This document shows, piece by piece, positions 13,816 through 26,196 of a stretch of 64,000 nucleotides of DNA. The stretch is from Agelaius tricolor (taxonomy: Eukaryota; Chordata; Aves; Passeriformes; Icteridae), in NCBI GenBank assembly GCA_023055355.1, contig JALJCS010000053.1, forward strand, positions 186,001 through 250,000. The letters run 5' to 3'. The notes under the pieces were generated by a model, which made no database searches, was not told the origin of the DNA, and saw nothing but the letters and a program-made list of their open reading frames with translations. The first letter of the stretch is position 1. Every line of letters starts with the position of its first letter. A program made the translations under genes and the position numbers.

Positions 13816-15299
13816 CACTTATCCAACATGCTTCATGGATGCAGTTGAATTATGGCTAATTGCATTAGGACTGTAGTCACTGTTCACACATCCCTTTTGT
13901 TTCAGCAATTTCTCTTCATGACTCTTTTTTGTCACAAAAAAGTGAGGCCCCACGACCTAATTTGATTCTTGGAACAGCAGATGGCCATCCCATCCTGATA
14001 ATCCCAAACATCACCCTGTCAAAATGCCTTTCCTGTCCTCCAGAACTCCTGAGAGGTTCTTTAGTGGCTCTCAAGGCAGAAAATAGATGAGTTAAGACCA
14101 GATTGTGTCCAGGTATCTCAGTTTGGGTTACCTATGCGTGATGCTAATGAACATGGTGAATGTTGAGGGATCATTGGCAATCTCCCAGGCAGATGGAACA
14201 CAAAAAAGCCTGGCACCACCCAATTCATCCAGAAATACCCTGTTTTCCTGCTATCATTTCTTATCAAAGAATGTTTGCCTTTAACTTAGGTGGGTGGGAA
14301 GGCAGCCCTTTGATTTGCTGCTGTGAAATAATCCTCCTCCTAGTGCACGTTTTTGGTGGAACAAGATTGAGATGAAGCCTTGGATAAAAACATTGGCCAC
14401 ATTTGTTTAATTTCATTTAAAGACATGGCTTCAGCATGCTGATGCAAACAGAAATCTGACACAAAGCAAGAGGATGGGTCTTGTATGAAGATTAGGGTAC
14501 CTGAGGGAAGATGGGATCACTTGTGTTTGAGGAAGAGCTGTTTGAGCAGGTGATCCTTGAGATAAAATGGTTTCAAGCATCATCTTCTCCCTCTGCCAGA
14601 GAATTTGACAATTGTGCTGTGGCCTGTGCCAGACCACAGAAGCCAAGAGAGTCCGAAGATGGATGCAGCCCAAAGTTTCCCAGGGAGCAGATATCAGCAG
14701 GATTTCTGTTCCAAGGTGAACTGGTGTTGCAGATAACCTGCGTGACTGACTTGCAAAGCACAAAGGAGAGAAACCAGTATAGTTTGTTGCAGCTGTCCAT
14801 CCAAATGGCTCTCAAAACCATGATTGCAATCCAACATCCATCCATAACTTTACAGTCCCATAAATCAATCACCAAGGCTTGTTAATAGCAGTGAGAATAT
14901 GGCAGGTATTTATGCAAGCTGTACTGAAAATTAGTATTTCCCCAATGCTGCATTTGAAGCCATAGACACAGCTACACAAACTTTTCACCAAGAAAAATTT
15001 TTGCCTTAAGAAGTATTTTGAAGATGTGAACAGTCTTTCTAAAGTTTAAAGATTTCAAAGCAAATATAATGGAACTAAAAGTATTTGGGGAGGGGAATGG
15101 TATCAAAATTTTGATATATTTTTTAAATTTAAATTGTATTTGTATTGTGCTTTTTCTTAGTTTACACAAACATATGCTTGTGCTCATAAATAAACATATG
15201 GTTAAAGTAATATTTAAATATGTCTGTTTGTGTGTTTATATATACCTACATGTGTACATATACACATCACAAATGCATACCTCCATTAAATCATAACAT
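13816..15299. other. Single-copy sequence, no feature seen
   Basis: Frames of 124 and 100 codons on opposite strands (14511-14885) overlap and carry no family motif. A short TA/CA-rich patch lies at 15237-15270. Nothing else is recognised. Confidence 0.45.
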
Positions 15300-15600
15300 T
15301 AATTATTTTATGGGAAAAATACTTTAATTGTTTTATCCTGATTTCAGAATCATTGAAAGCATTCTGGTTCTTTTTATTTTTTAAAATAGAAGCATAAAGC
15401 TTCAAAGTGCAGTGAAAGTCTGGCGAGGAATGCACAAGCAATTAAACCTGACCTTGCTTTTATTGCAGCTCTCATGACAGAGACAGGATTAAGCAGTTAT
15501 CATTTATATACATCATTTGCAGCCAATAAACCTGAGGAATATTTATTGTTTCACATAGCAATAGCTCTGTGCTGTCTCACAGCCAGCATGTCACCATTCT
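15300..15600. other. Candidate conserved noncoding element
   Basis: AT-rich but not low-complexity. It has several homeobox-like TAATTA/ATTAAA cores, a TTTATTGCAG segment and a CAGCCAATAAA segment, and no repeat-family signature. The look resembles vertebrate conserved noncoding elements. This is inference only, since conservation cannot be seen from one genome. Confidence 0.2.
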
Positions 15601-16522
15601 GCTTTTACTAGAGGTTTTCCTCAAAGTCTACAAACAGCTGAAGTCCTTTAACCCCAAAACACACAGACAGTGTTTAGTTTCAGCTGAAGGAAACACGAAG
15701 GAAGGAAGTCATAGGGCTTGGATGGTAATATTTCCCTGATCCACCCAAATACCCAAACAGCCACACTTTGTGCAAGAAATGGGAATGCCTCCATAATTAT
15801 TAGGAATACTTAGATTCAAGGACTTCCCTTCAGCTGAGGCCCTGCAGGGACCAACTTCGCTGTATTTTGAAAAGGATTTAACTGGAGAAAAAGAAGTATG
15901 GAACAGAAAAAATTATGAAATTAGACCTCTGTTTATCCTAGTAACATGTTACTTTTCCACAAGGAAACTAGAATGTGTAAGATCCTATTTTCTGGATTGT
16001 CTTATGTCATTTGACAACAAGTATTATATTAAACTCTCACATCTTCTAAAATAGGGAAGACCCCTTGGAAGATGTTGATTGGCTTCAGATAACTCTATAA
16101 ACATATCTGCTAGTTCTTTGGAAGCTGATTCTGACTGAAAATATGGAGGGGGCTGTTGGCAGATTTAAACTATACAGATAACATTCTTCCACCACCTGGG
16201 TACAACCCCTGATACTGCTCAGCCTTTGGTGGAGCCAGCCTAGACTCTTAAACTTTATATTTCTGAGATTCTTGGTCCATGCTGCTTTCCAAAATCTTTT
16301 GACCACCTCACTCAGGAACTCATAATTCCTTACTTTTTTCTTTCCCATCAAAAAAGAGCAAAAGGACTGGAAGCAGAACATACAAATCTCATCTCAAAAT
16401 TGTCCAGAGAGTCTAAGTGAGAATTTACTTAGATGAAAGGCCCACAATAATAAATTTAAGCTAAAAAAAAAAAAGCTGTGACAAATAATGGAGTAATATA
16501 CACAAGTTCTGGAAGAAACCAG
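15601..16522. other. Single-copy sequence, no feature seen
   Basis: No gene or repeat family recognised. An A run is present at 16463-16474. Confidence 0.45.
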
Positions 16523-16574
16523 CAGAAATCACTGTAGATAATCATTGCCAAACAGAAATCATTGCAGATAATCA
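16523..16574. repeat. Near-perfect direct repeat, 22-bp unit at 30-bp spacing
   Basis: The copies at 16523-16544 and 16553-16574 differ at two positions (CACTGTAG versus CATTGCAG). Both end in GATAATCA. It is a small local duplication in otherwise unique DNA. Confidence 0.7.
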
Positions 16575-17234
16575 GATTTCTTTTGATGATTAAATAATGG
16601 CATTGGTGCATTGGGGAGAAATAATAGTTATGAAGTGTCTTGTACTCAAAGAATGTTACTGACATAGTTTCATGTGATTATTTTTGATATTCTCCAGGAC
16701 TGGAACATGAATGGTGGAATGAAGTGAAACTTGGGAAGAAACTTGGGAAGCTTGGGAAGAGCACCTGGACATCCATTAGGCACAGTTCATTTTCAGAATG
16801 ATTGGAAGCATGAGAAAACATTCTTCAGCTGGCCACCTCCTCCTTGACCCTGTCCAATGTCTTCAGAAACAATGAGGTTGGAAGAGTATGAAGTTTATAA
16901 AATCTGAAGGCGACAAAACAGGAATGAAACGAAACAACCTTGAAAAACAGCAGAGACAATGTTCTGAAATGGTCCAACAAGTGCAAATGTGATACTCTTT
17001 CCTCAGACAGGGCAAAATGGGGAGCAAACTGGCACGGCAGCAGCTCTTCAGCTACACACCAAGGCTGGCTGGTTTGAAAAGCTGGACACAAACCAGAATT
17101 GTCAGAGCTGTGGGTAAAAAAAAAGGCACTGAGAGGCTTGAGTGCAACTTGATTCCACAAGAGCTGGAAAGTAACATGCCCTCTGTTTTACCCAGCACAT
17201 ACCTAACCACTATGTGTTTCAAAAAATGTGCACA
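16575..17234. other. Probably single-copy; possible upstream CR1 remnant
   Basis: A short AACTTGGGAAG motif is iterated at about 16728-16765. The stretch from about 16830 may be a very decayed upstream extension of the CR1 that follows, but I cannot align it convincingly. Confidence 0.3.
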
Positions 17235-17588
17235 CTAAGTGTTAAAAATGGAGAAGACGGCAATGGAATGGGAGAAAAATTTAAAAATCACAACCAGAAA
17301 AATAAATCTATAGGGAAAGATTCAAAAGCTGGCATGGTTTAGCCTGAAAAAATAAGTTGAAAGAGGGAGTTATGAGAAAGCATACATGAGGATCCTCTTT
17401 CAGGAAAAAAGGAGAATCTACCTCATAGATAATGTATGCAGTCTCCATCCCCTGAGGTCTTAAAAACCAGATTAAACAAATAACTTTCTGAAATGACACA
17501 GTTATGGACGATTTGACTTTGACGTAGGGGTTGGACTACTTTACATCTAGCAGTGCTTTCCAGACCTATTTTTCAATGACTATATGAA
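17235..17588 (+). mobile_element. CR1 LINE, old 3'-end fragment
   Basis: This is a non-LTR retrotransposon relic in plus orientation, covering the 3' untranslated end of CR1. Visible family landmarks, in order, are GGCATGGTTTAGCCTG (about 17331), CTCCATCCCCTGAGGTCTT (17442) and GGGGTTGGACTACTT (17528). The terminal segment TTCCAGACCTATTTTTCAAT is followed by an ATGACTATATGA-like end that resembles the CR1 terminal ATTCTATGA repeats. The copy is strongly diverged, so it is old. It carries no coding capacity, being 5'-truncated like most CR1 insertions. The upstream boundary is uncertain. Confidence 0.7.
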
Positions 17589-20500
17589 GTATTTGAGCAC
17601 TATCCAAGAGAAATAATGGATTGTTTACAAAGTCATCCTTATTCTGTAAAAGCTGATGAAACTCTATAACTGGAAGAATTAATGTACTCATAATGATTTT
17701 TGTGTGTGAAACCAGTGAGGGGAAAGTATGCACTTCAAATTTGTATGCCTTGTTGTGCTTCAACATTGAGCCTTTCACTAAATAGTTTTCTAGAAGGATA
17801 CAAGTTGTCCTGGAAGAAATTTATGTAGAATTTACTGACTCTAAATCTAATCCAAGTTTGTCTTCATTGCCTGCACTGATCCACATGTTCTTACTCCATC
17901 CCTCTAACGTAATTTCAGACTCAAGGTTATACCAATCCCCTAAAGCTATTAATCAGTTCCCAACTGCACTTAATCCATGCCAAACAAAAATATAGCCATG
18001 TACCTACAATAACTTTTAGAGCCCTACCCCTTCCCTTATACTCAAAAGATTTTAACAAAGGAATTAATGGAGACTTCTGACTCAAACATCTTCTCAAGCA
18101 TGAAAAAAGCTACAAGGAAATCTGTGCAAAACTGTCCCAGTTTTGCAATTCCAAATCTATAGTTCTTTTCGTGCTATTAAAAAAAAATATTAAATAATCT
18201 TCTAGCTGTAACATAGCTCAGATTTATGGGTGAAAATGAAAATTTAAACACAGCATCTACAAATAAATTTATAACGAGGAAGTAAATGTGACGTCAAGTA
18301 ACAGAAGAACCCTGCCAGATATCAAAATGTCCTCAGGAATTTCTTTAGAAAACAGTTTTTACTTTACAAGTACAAAACTTTAGGTCCTTTTTAACGGGTT
18401 CACGTGTCACTTTGAGTTGTGTGAAATGTAAGTCAGTAATTTTTATGTGTATCTGAGCAAACAGAAGAAAATGTTGAAAGCTCTACATGTCAAAAAATCA
18501 ATACATGAACCGGAATACTGGAAAAAATAATGAAGTCCAGTGCAAAGGCTCATCCCATATACTTTGGATGGCTGAATGTATTTTACTTCAGTAGAAAAAT
18601 GAAAGGCAACCTGATAAACTGCAAAAATAAGAGGCCAAGTGACAAATGAATGTAATCTTGCAGTATCAGAAATAAGGGAAGTTGCAAAATAATAGTCCTC
18701 TTGAATTCTTTAGAAGTAGAATTCTTTATGTGTGCATAACTCAGAGCAAAAATCTTATTTCCAAAGCTTTGCCATCTCTAGAATTGAAACCTGTAAGAAG
18801 GCAACTTGCTAGGCACCACAGTACAAATTTGAAATTAATTAATTATAACTTACAATAAATGTTAATAAACTGAAATAAAAATGGATCCTAAAGACTAATA
18901 TTCCTCCAAAAGAGCTGATTCTATCTCAGCTGAAGCCCACATACAATTCCTATTTTCTTACACAATTTCTTGAAAAAGATCCATAAAATGAAGCATAATA
19001 TCTTGCAAAATTACTTTTGCCAGTCACATCTGTGGCCAACTTCAAACTGTTCTTAATCCTTCATGATGTATTTACAGATGGAAACAAAAGAATACCTCCT
19101 TTGGTCAAAACTATTATAGGAATGACCTGAAAAGTATAATCTGAATGACTCCGAGTACTTTTACCGGAAAATGAATTTCAATTTACAAGGTTGAAAGAGG
19201 GCATGAAAATATGTAAGCCCTCTGCCATACTTTAATTCTGTCATATTTTATCGGAAGTTGTAGGCAGACAGGCAGGCAGACAGGCAGAAAGACACTTTGC
19301 TGTTAGCTTTGAAAAGAGTGGCCACACCAGTGGGGACACACGACCACCCCATGGCATCCTTTCCACCTTTGCCAGGTACAGATTGCTCCAGTTTTGTTTG
19401 GAAAGTTGCTGCCACGCCAGGGATATGACAGCACACCAACACAGCAGTGTGACCCTGTCACAGACAGCCCCACCTAGCTGGGTTTTAGTCTGGCCACCAC
19501 CACCAAATGTGACAATGACAATCTGTTTGCAGCAGGACTCTTAATCTCCCCAGGATCTCCTGTTTGGGGATGGATTTTTGGTTAACACCAAAAGTTACAT
19601 TGTCAGTTATTTTATTTCACGTATTCCAGCTTGATTAAATCTAACATGAGAGTTTCTTACTGACTCTATCCAAAATCCCATTTGGTTATTCACAAGAATT
19701 TTGTGGAACACCATCATCTGGTGCGTGTTCAGAGCACTCAAAGCAGCAGAACTTTTGTTAGCAGAAGTTCCTTGTTTTGCACTCAGACTTTGGAATTAGC
19801 TGAAGGATTCATAGGATTGAGGCTGAACATCTGCTCTCTGTCAGTCACACATCTGAGAGGGGGAACAGCTATAAGTTAATCTATCCAGAATTGTCTGTAA
19901 TTTATGACTCCTCAATTCTCCAACCATTTCAAAAGGCAACATGCAACTAATTTATGATTTCTTTCATTTTCTTTGTCCGTCTCACTAACAATATTCATTC
20001 TTCTTCCAACTGCAATCCATAATCTGGCTTGTGGGAAACCTGCCCTTGCTAGCTAGGGGCAGGCAGGTTCCTGGTGGTCTGGTGGTACATGCAGAAAAGT
20101 AGCCTAGTCAGAGCTCAAACCTCATTTCAGCTGAAGACTTATTTTTCTCATTTGCAAAGCATTTGAACTCTTTTCAGATGCTTCCTCTCCTCTGTCACCA
20201 GAAGGTAGGATTGGTGCATGCATAAACACACTTGAGGGATGTTTTTACCAGAGCTCAGACAGGTGAAACCAGAACAGCACAAAGGCACAGGTTTGAGAAC
20301 TTGGCCTTTTTACCATCCTGCTTCAACTGTTTGCTGCTAATTTATCTGAAATAATTTCACATCTTGGCCTTAGCCCTATATTCTTGAAGCTGTAGCATGC
20401 TACCTCAGCTATTCCACGAAAAGCACTTGTGACTAAAGAGCTTTTCAGTGCTTTCAGACCACATTCCCAAATGTATGCTATAACCTAATAACCTGAAACT

Positions 20501-22530
20501 GATGCCCAGCTAAGTGATTTCTTGTCTACAAAGATGTCTCTTAAAATGCATACGTGACTGCTACCGCCATCAGAAATTCCTAAAGAGTGACAGAATATCA
20601 GAGTCATGGAGTTTGCTGCCAAAGCTTTCAGAGTTTTTCGTATCCATACAGAAGTGTGGGTGCAGAAATAAAGATATTTATGCATGAATAGATACAGGAC
20701 TGACTAACTGGGAATGTGGAGTTTGTGGCAGACTTGGAGACAGGACTGGTCTCCTGTAGCTGTGATTGGTGCTGTAAATCAGACCACAGAGGGGGATTTA
20801 CTCCCTAACTCTGAACAGGAGGATTTAGTGACAGTGTGAAAGTTGATCTTATACTCACACAGCACCTTTCACTCTAAAGCAGGTTCCTTAGTCTTGATTA
20901 AACCTCCCCACCCATGGCAGGACAAATATAACACAGGAATTGTCCCTAAGGTTTCTGCTGATAGCAGGGATGGCTCATGTCCTAGAGAAGAGAAGATTGA
21001 TGCCTTATTCCTGGATAAAAGCTCAGCTTTTATCTTTTATCCCTCAGCTCAGAGGGAAAAGTGGTTCAAGTGGTTGCTTTAAACATGAACAAGAGCCTGG
21101 TCTCTGGTCTCCTCAATCTTCCCACAGGCTGGGCCAAATTACCCTTTTTTCTTTATTTGATGACTTAATTCCCAAGGTGAATTTTCCAACCCCTCAACTC
21201 CATCAATACCTTGGACTTACACTAGTGCAAGGAGGAGCAGCATATGTGTCTCTCTCCACCCAGACCCACCCTCCTACTGCAGTGGAAAACTGGATTTCCA
21301 TTCAAATCTTTGTCCACTTGTTGATATTGACTAAAGAGAAGGGAGTGAACTGTCTCCTCTTCCAAGCAGCTGTAAGACTTAATTGGGGTCAGCAAGCAAT
21401 AATTCACATATTTTGCCTGTTTAAACTGCAAAAATAATTCAGCCTCTCCATCCAATAGCAAGAATGGGCAAGGGAGAGGGAATGCCTATTAAACAAATCA
21501 CAGTGTAGTGCAAGGAGGATTTTTTTTTTTTTGAGACCTGTTTGGAAGGAGTGCTAATAACCACACATTCAAAAATGTGTTGACATCACTCACAGCAAAC
21601 GGGCAGTGTCCCAAGGTTTACCCCAGGGACAGCAGCTTGTTCCAATCAAGAGCAGAACAGCAGTGCAGAAAACAATGAAAAACATTCCCTCCTGTAGGAT
21701 ACAGATCCAAGCTGGCTTACGAGCCATAACCACTGTGCAGGAATATTTGCTGTGAGAGGAACTGTTGTGCAGTGACCTGCAGGGAAGGCATTTTGTGCAG
21801 GGAGCAAAGCAGTGGTGAGTGGGTCTAATGAGGTTTATCTCACTCCCAGCTCTCTGTTTCACAAGCAGGACGACTCCAGGTCTGCTGCAAATGCTGTACA
21901 AATGACCTGCAAAACATTTTTTGCATAGGGATTTCCTTTTATTTCCCCTGTATTTTTTACAATAAGTGCCATGATGGAGCCATTTGATTCGGAGACACTG
22001 CTGTGCAAAATGCATTCTGCAGAGTAAACACTCACTCAGGTCCTGGAAAGACACTCCAAGTTCATCTGCTGGGTGAACTTCCTCTGTGTATCACATTTCA
22101 GTGTATCACATAAAATAATAATCCATTTTTACCTGGAAAATGAATGTTGTTGATGACCTCAGGCATTAAAAATGGATGTGTAAATGGCCAGGAGCCCTTG
22201 AAGTTCATCAGAAGATATAGAGGGACAATGTGTTTGAAAAACACCACAACTGGAGGATATGGTGTAAAGCTTGAAACAAAAATTACATTTTGAGGTGTAA
22301 TGGGGGGATGGGGAGAGGAAGACATGCTTATTGACTGCTAAGTTGCCAGCACTGCATAAATAATGCAAAGTGGAGAAATTCTTGTGTGGAAATTAAAAGA
22401 AATTCAATGTCATCAGACTGTTTTCCTGTTCTAAACATCCCACTGAAGAAAATTCCCTTTCTATTTTTATTATTCTGCCTCTTCTACACAGAGGGCTGTA
22501 GAAAGCAAAAGTGACAATACAGATTCTATT
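17589..22530. other. Long single-copy AT-rich stretch
   Basis: About 5 kb with no recognisable gene, RNA or transposon. A CAGG/CAGA iteration lies at 19263-19288 and a poly-T run at 21520-21532. Frames of 165 codons (20940-21437, plus) and 154 codons (21590-22054, minus) are the longest; neither shows a signal peptide, domain motif or flanking splice signals that I can defend. Confidence 0.45.
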
Positions 22531-22620
22531 TTTTTTTTTTTTTCTTATGATTCTAATTTTTTTTGGTGGGGGGTTAGGGAAGGGAAGGGAAGGGAAGGGA
22601 AGGGAAAGAGGGAAAAAAAC
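22531..22620. repeat. Poly-T run followed by (GGGAA)n
   Basis: A T-rich stretch at about 22529-22566 is followed by a G run and about six GGGAA units (22577-22606), then an A-rich end. The top strand therefore switches from pyrimidine to purine within 60 bp. Confidence 0.8.
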
Positions 22621-23274
22621 AGCTGAAGACATTGCAACAGAAGAAGAAATTTCATCTGGGTACCCTGTTCTTCTTCCCTTGATTCTTTGTGCTGTTCATG
22701 GACTTTTAGTCCACTGAAGATGGTAGACCAGCATGTATTGGTTATAAATATTTATCAAGATCTGTGTTGTTGTCTTTGCTAGTTAATAATGACATTATCT
22801 TGAACAAGGTGCTCATCCATACCACCAAAATAAATCCTCACCGTGAGGCTTGTCCTTAGCCCTTGGCTACTTAGGGACATTATCTTGAGGTTATCAAAGA
22901 TATTTCTATGGAAACAGTGGAGGTGGAACCCCTCCACAGCAGTAGAGACGTAAGCCAAAGTCACTGAGGTGAACAGTTGCAGAGGAAGGTGAATTAAGTT
23001 GCCAATTCCCTGCCAGCAGCTTGGAGAGGGAGAATTCCCCTTGTAGAGCAACCAGTCCAAGGGCTTGTGAGGCACAGGAATGATCTCTGAGCTGGAAAAT
23101 CCTGGGGCACAAATGTTTGAGGGCTGACAGGTGCCTAGGCAGAGGTGTAATTATTAATTTCCCTGCTTTTCTGCCATCCCCCCAAGCAGACAGCACCTTC
23201 TGTTGGCACAAAAACCAGTGTTTGTTTCCCTGCTTTTTGATTGAACCAAGGAGGCAGACTACTGTGTGTGAGAG
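22621..23274. other. Single-copy sequence, no feature seen
   Basis: No gene or repeat family recognised. The overlapping minus-strand frames here lack any domain motif. Confidence 0.4.
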
Positions 23275-23350
23275 GAAACAAAACAAAACAAAACAAAAAC
23301 CCCAACAAACACATCCAAAAAACAAACAAGTAAAAATCACAAAAATCCAA
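23275..23350. repeat. A/C-rich low-complexity tract
   Basis: CAAAA units pass into CCAACAAAC and CCAAAAAAC units. The top strand is almost free of T and G. Confidence 0.7.
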
Positions 23351-24559
23351 AACATTCCTCACTTCATCAGGGAGAAGCAAGCACATCCCTGAGTGTTTGC
23401 CAGGAGCTGAGTGTGACAGCACAGCCGCTTCTCAGCACATCTGTGTCCTAGGCAGGGATTTTCCATAGGGGACAGAAAAACCCAGCAAAGAGGTCCAGGT
23501 CAGGGCTGAATGGAGGAGGAAGACAAGCCAGAGGAGAGGAGCTTTTTCTGGTTTCTCCAGTTGTATAGTACAAGCCACAGGATTGTGGTCCCATTGGTAA
23601 ACGTGCGAGTGATACTGGGTGTGGACCAGCCCCAATGCTTTACTTAGCTTGAGAGGGATTTCCCTGACTTCTAGAAATAGCAGTGGCCCTTTTATTGCAA
23701 AACAATAAAACACAGCTCAGCGTGTGCTGAGACCACAGGTTGAGTCAGTCGGATGCCAGTGAGGAAACTCACCCTGAAATGAAATGTGGCCATCCATGCT
23801 TCCCTCAGCAGCATCACCGAGGGGCTAAACTGGTCTCAGGCCAGGCAAAAAGATTTGAGAGGTATATCTCCCAAAGGAAGCACTGAAAGACAGCTACTTC
23901 TGAAAAAAAAAGGCAGGCATTTTTAATTGAAACTGGAAAAAAAAAAAAAGAGAAATAGATGCAATAAAACACTTTTGACATTTAGAAATATTGATTTGGA
24001 ACAGAGCATCTTGTTCTTCATTATTGAGTCAAAACATTTGGTTTCTTAGATCAAGATGGAAAGAAGAAAGAAAAAGCTCTACAAATCCTTAAATTACCAT
24101 TTCTGCTACAGGTAAATGTGATCTTTTTCTTCCAGTATGATTTTGCCAAAAATACAAATTGGGTCATTCATGAATCTTCTGTAAAGAGTTCAGTAGAGAC
24201 TTGGAAAAGTCTGAAGCTCTTTGTTACACCATTCATGCCACCTTACCCAGATTGTGGTGACCATTCAAAAAATATTACTAGAATAACCATTTTCTTCAAG
24301 TCCTGTTGTCTCCACCTCATTTTTTAAATTACAGGTTTTTCTATGCCAGGCTCCTCAAAGTGCTATTTGAATGCATTAGTAGGCAAAAAATAATTCAATT
24401 TCATGAATAAAAGTTAGGGCAAATCCAGCTAATTTGGAGGCATCAGGGTGAAATATTCCCATATTTATCCATCCAACCTACAAAATGAAAACTCCTGGCT
24501 GTCATCCTGGAAACCATTGGTCTCCTCTCTCTTTCAAAGCTGTGAGGTAAAGAAGGCAA
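23351..24559. other. Single-copy sequence, no feature seen
   Basis: No recognisable coding or repeat content apart from A runs at 23903-23911 and 23937-23949. Confidence 0.4.
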
Positions 24560-25620
24560 GAGCTTATTCATCTTCATATTATGCTAAAAAAAGTGCTTGA
24601 ACCAGGTTTGTCTGCTAAAATAAATGTAAAAGTACTCTTTCATTAGCAGAGTATTATGCTTTTTGCTAGAGAGATTGTAGCCAAGCAATGCAGCCACAGT
24701 ATCATGTAAATCACTACCCATTAATTTGACAGATATTTGTTTCTTGTACATGTTTCTTATGCAGCCTTATAGGGAGCAATGAGTATTTTATTTAAATCAG
24801 TTCCTGGCCTGCACCTGTCTAGCATCCTAATAAACCTAAAACTGTATTTTACTTGCACAGTAGATGAGGAATTTAGTGTAGATTTTATTCTTCTGGAGTG
24901 TATGTCCATTTCTTCAAATTTTTGCACTGTAGTATATGCAACAAAATACACATCCAAACAGAAAGGATAAATGAGCTTAATTAAGCTTAATGATACAGGT
25001 GACTGTGAAATTAAACTAGGACTTACTAAATTAACTAAAACTATGCTGTCTTGGTTTTCCCTAACAGTGTTTTGCAAGATGGAATATTGCCTGTTCACAC
25101 AACTGCTGTCCTTCAGAGCTGATCGTAGGAAGATAGCTATTTGAATTAGCTGAACTTTGGATGTGTGGCAGAGACCTGGGAGGTTGATTGTGGGGTTTTT
25201 TTTTGTACAAAGTGATATGTAATTTTCTCGGAATATTGGATGGCTGACGATCAAATTTACTGGTGGCTGAGAAGATGACATAGAATTGCACCTTGCTAAT
25301 TTAGCATGACACTCATTTTCGCTGAAAATGGCATAGTTTAATAATTGGCTTTCACCCAGAGTTTGCTGAGCCATGCCATGAAGAACAAAATAAAAAGCGA
25401 AACGAGACAATTATAATTCAGATCAGGAGAGACTGGGAAATTTTGGAAAATGTTAATCAATTTCCTTTCGTGCAAACCTTCACCTGAACCATTCCTTCTC
25501 GAAGAATGAGTCTGCTGGAAGTAATATGCACTGGCCGTGGAGTTTGCATTTAATCTCCACTCATCAGAATATCGAATTTTGTGAAATAGGTGCAGGGACC
25601 TTGCTGAGGAGAGCTCAGGT
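24560..25620. other. Candidate conserved noncoding block
   Basis: This kilobase is free of simple repeats except one short T run at 25194-25204. It keeps scattered CpG (GATCGTAGG, CTGACGATC, TTTCGCTG, AAGCGAAACGAG, GGCCGTGG, ATATCGAATT) in an AT-rich background. It also has many TAATTT/TTAATTA-like cores, including the near-palindrome CTTAATTAAGCTTAA. A 217-codon minus-strand frame (24757-25410) runs through it. It has no recognisable domain and is better explained by chance in stop-poor sequence. The idea that this is a regulatory element is inference. Confidence 0.3.
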
Positions 25621-26174
25621 TATCGAATTGTCCCTGGGTTAGGGTTCTGCAGAGCAGCTTTTGGGGGGCCTGTCCTCCTGCTGTGACAAACTGCCCCATC
25701 ATCCTGCTTAAGCTGCATCATGCCTGACATGAGGGGCTCAGAGCAGCTGCTGCCCAGTGGAACAGGGACAGCTCTAGCAGGGGATTGCTAGAAATTAACA
25801 TTGCTCTGCAACCAGAGGAGCCAATTTAGCTCCAAATCAGGGCAAACACTGCAGAAGCATTTGCATTACTTGTGCTGATTAAATCTGACAAGCCTATCTG
25901 CATTAGTGCAGTTTAATCTGTGATAGTGTTTGCATTTCAAAGGGAAAGATGGGCTGGAAGAAGAAGGAAGGAACTGATTCAGCACAGCACTCAAGCAGCT
26001 GCAATTACACTCATCACAAACATTGGGTTAAGCTTGTACCAAGTATTTTGCTGATGGGAGTAGAAGACTCACAAATACCCTTTTATTTTAGAGAAGAGGT
26101 TTCCACTTGCATCTCCTGGATCAGATGAGTAAGGAAAATGTGTGCTGATGTGGTCTCATGTACTTCAGCTGGCA
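25621..26174. other. Single-copy sequence, no feature seen
   Basis: No gene or repeat family recognised. A GGTTAGGGTT segment at about 25637 is too short to be an interstitial telomere block. Confidence 0.45.
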
Positions 26175-26196
26175 ACAATTGCCATATGGCAATTGT
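26175..26196. repeat. 22-bp perfect palindrome
   Basis: Each 11-base arm reads ACAATTGCCAT on its own strand and there is no spacer. The centre is CATATG (an E-box and NdeI-like core), flanked on both sides by CAATTG. It could extrude as a very small cruciform or bind a symmetric dimeric protein. No role can be read from the sequence alone. Confidence 0.95.

Noticed and set aside
20940..22054. Frames of 165 codons (plus) and 154 codons (minus), the latter Cys-rich
   Set aside because: Cys spacing fits no zinc-finger or secreted family I know, and no splice or promoter evidence supports them.
24757..25410. 217-codon minus-strand frame as a real gene
   Set aside because: No recognisable domain, no flanking exon structure and no supporting start context. 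It is kept only as a noncoding candidate region.
25637..25652. Telomere-like GGTTAGGGTT
   Set aside because: Fewer than two full TTAGGG units; expected by chance.
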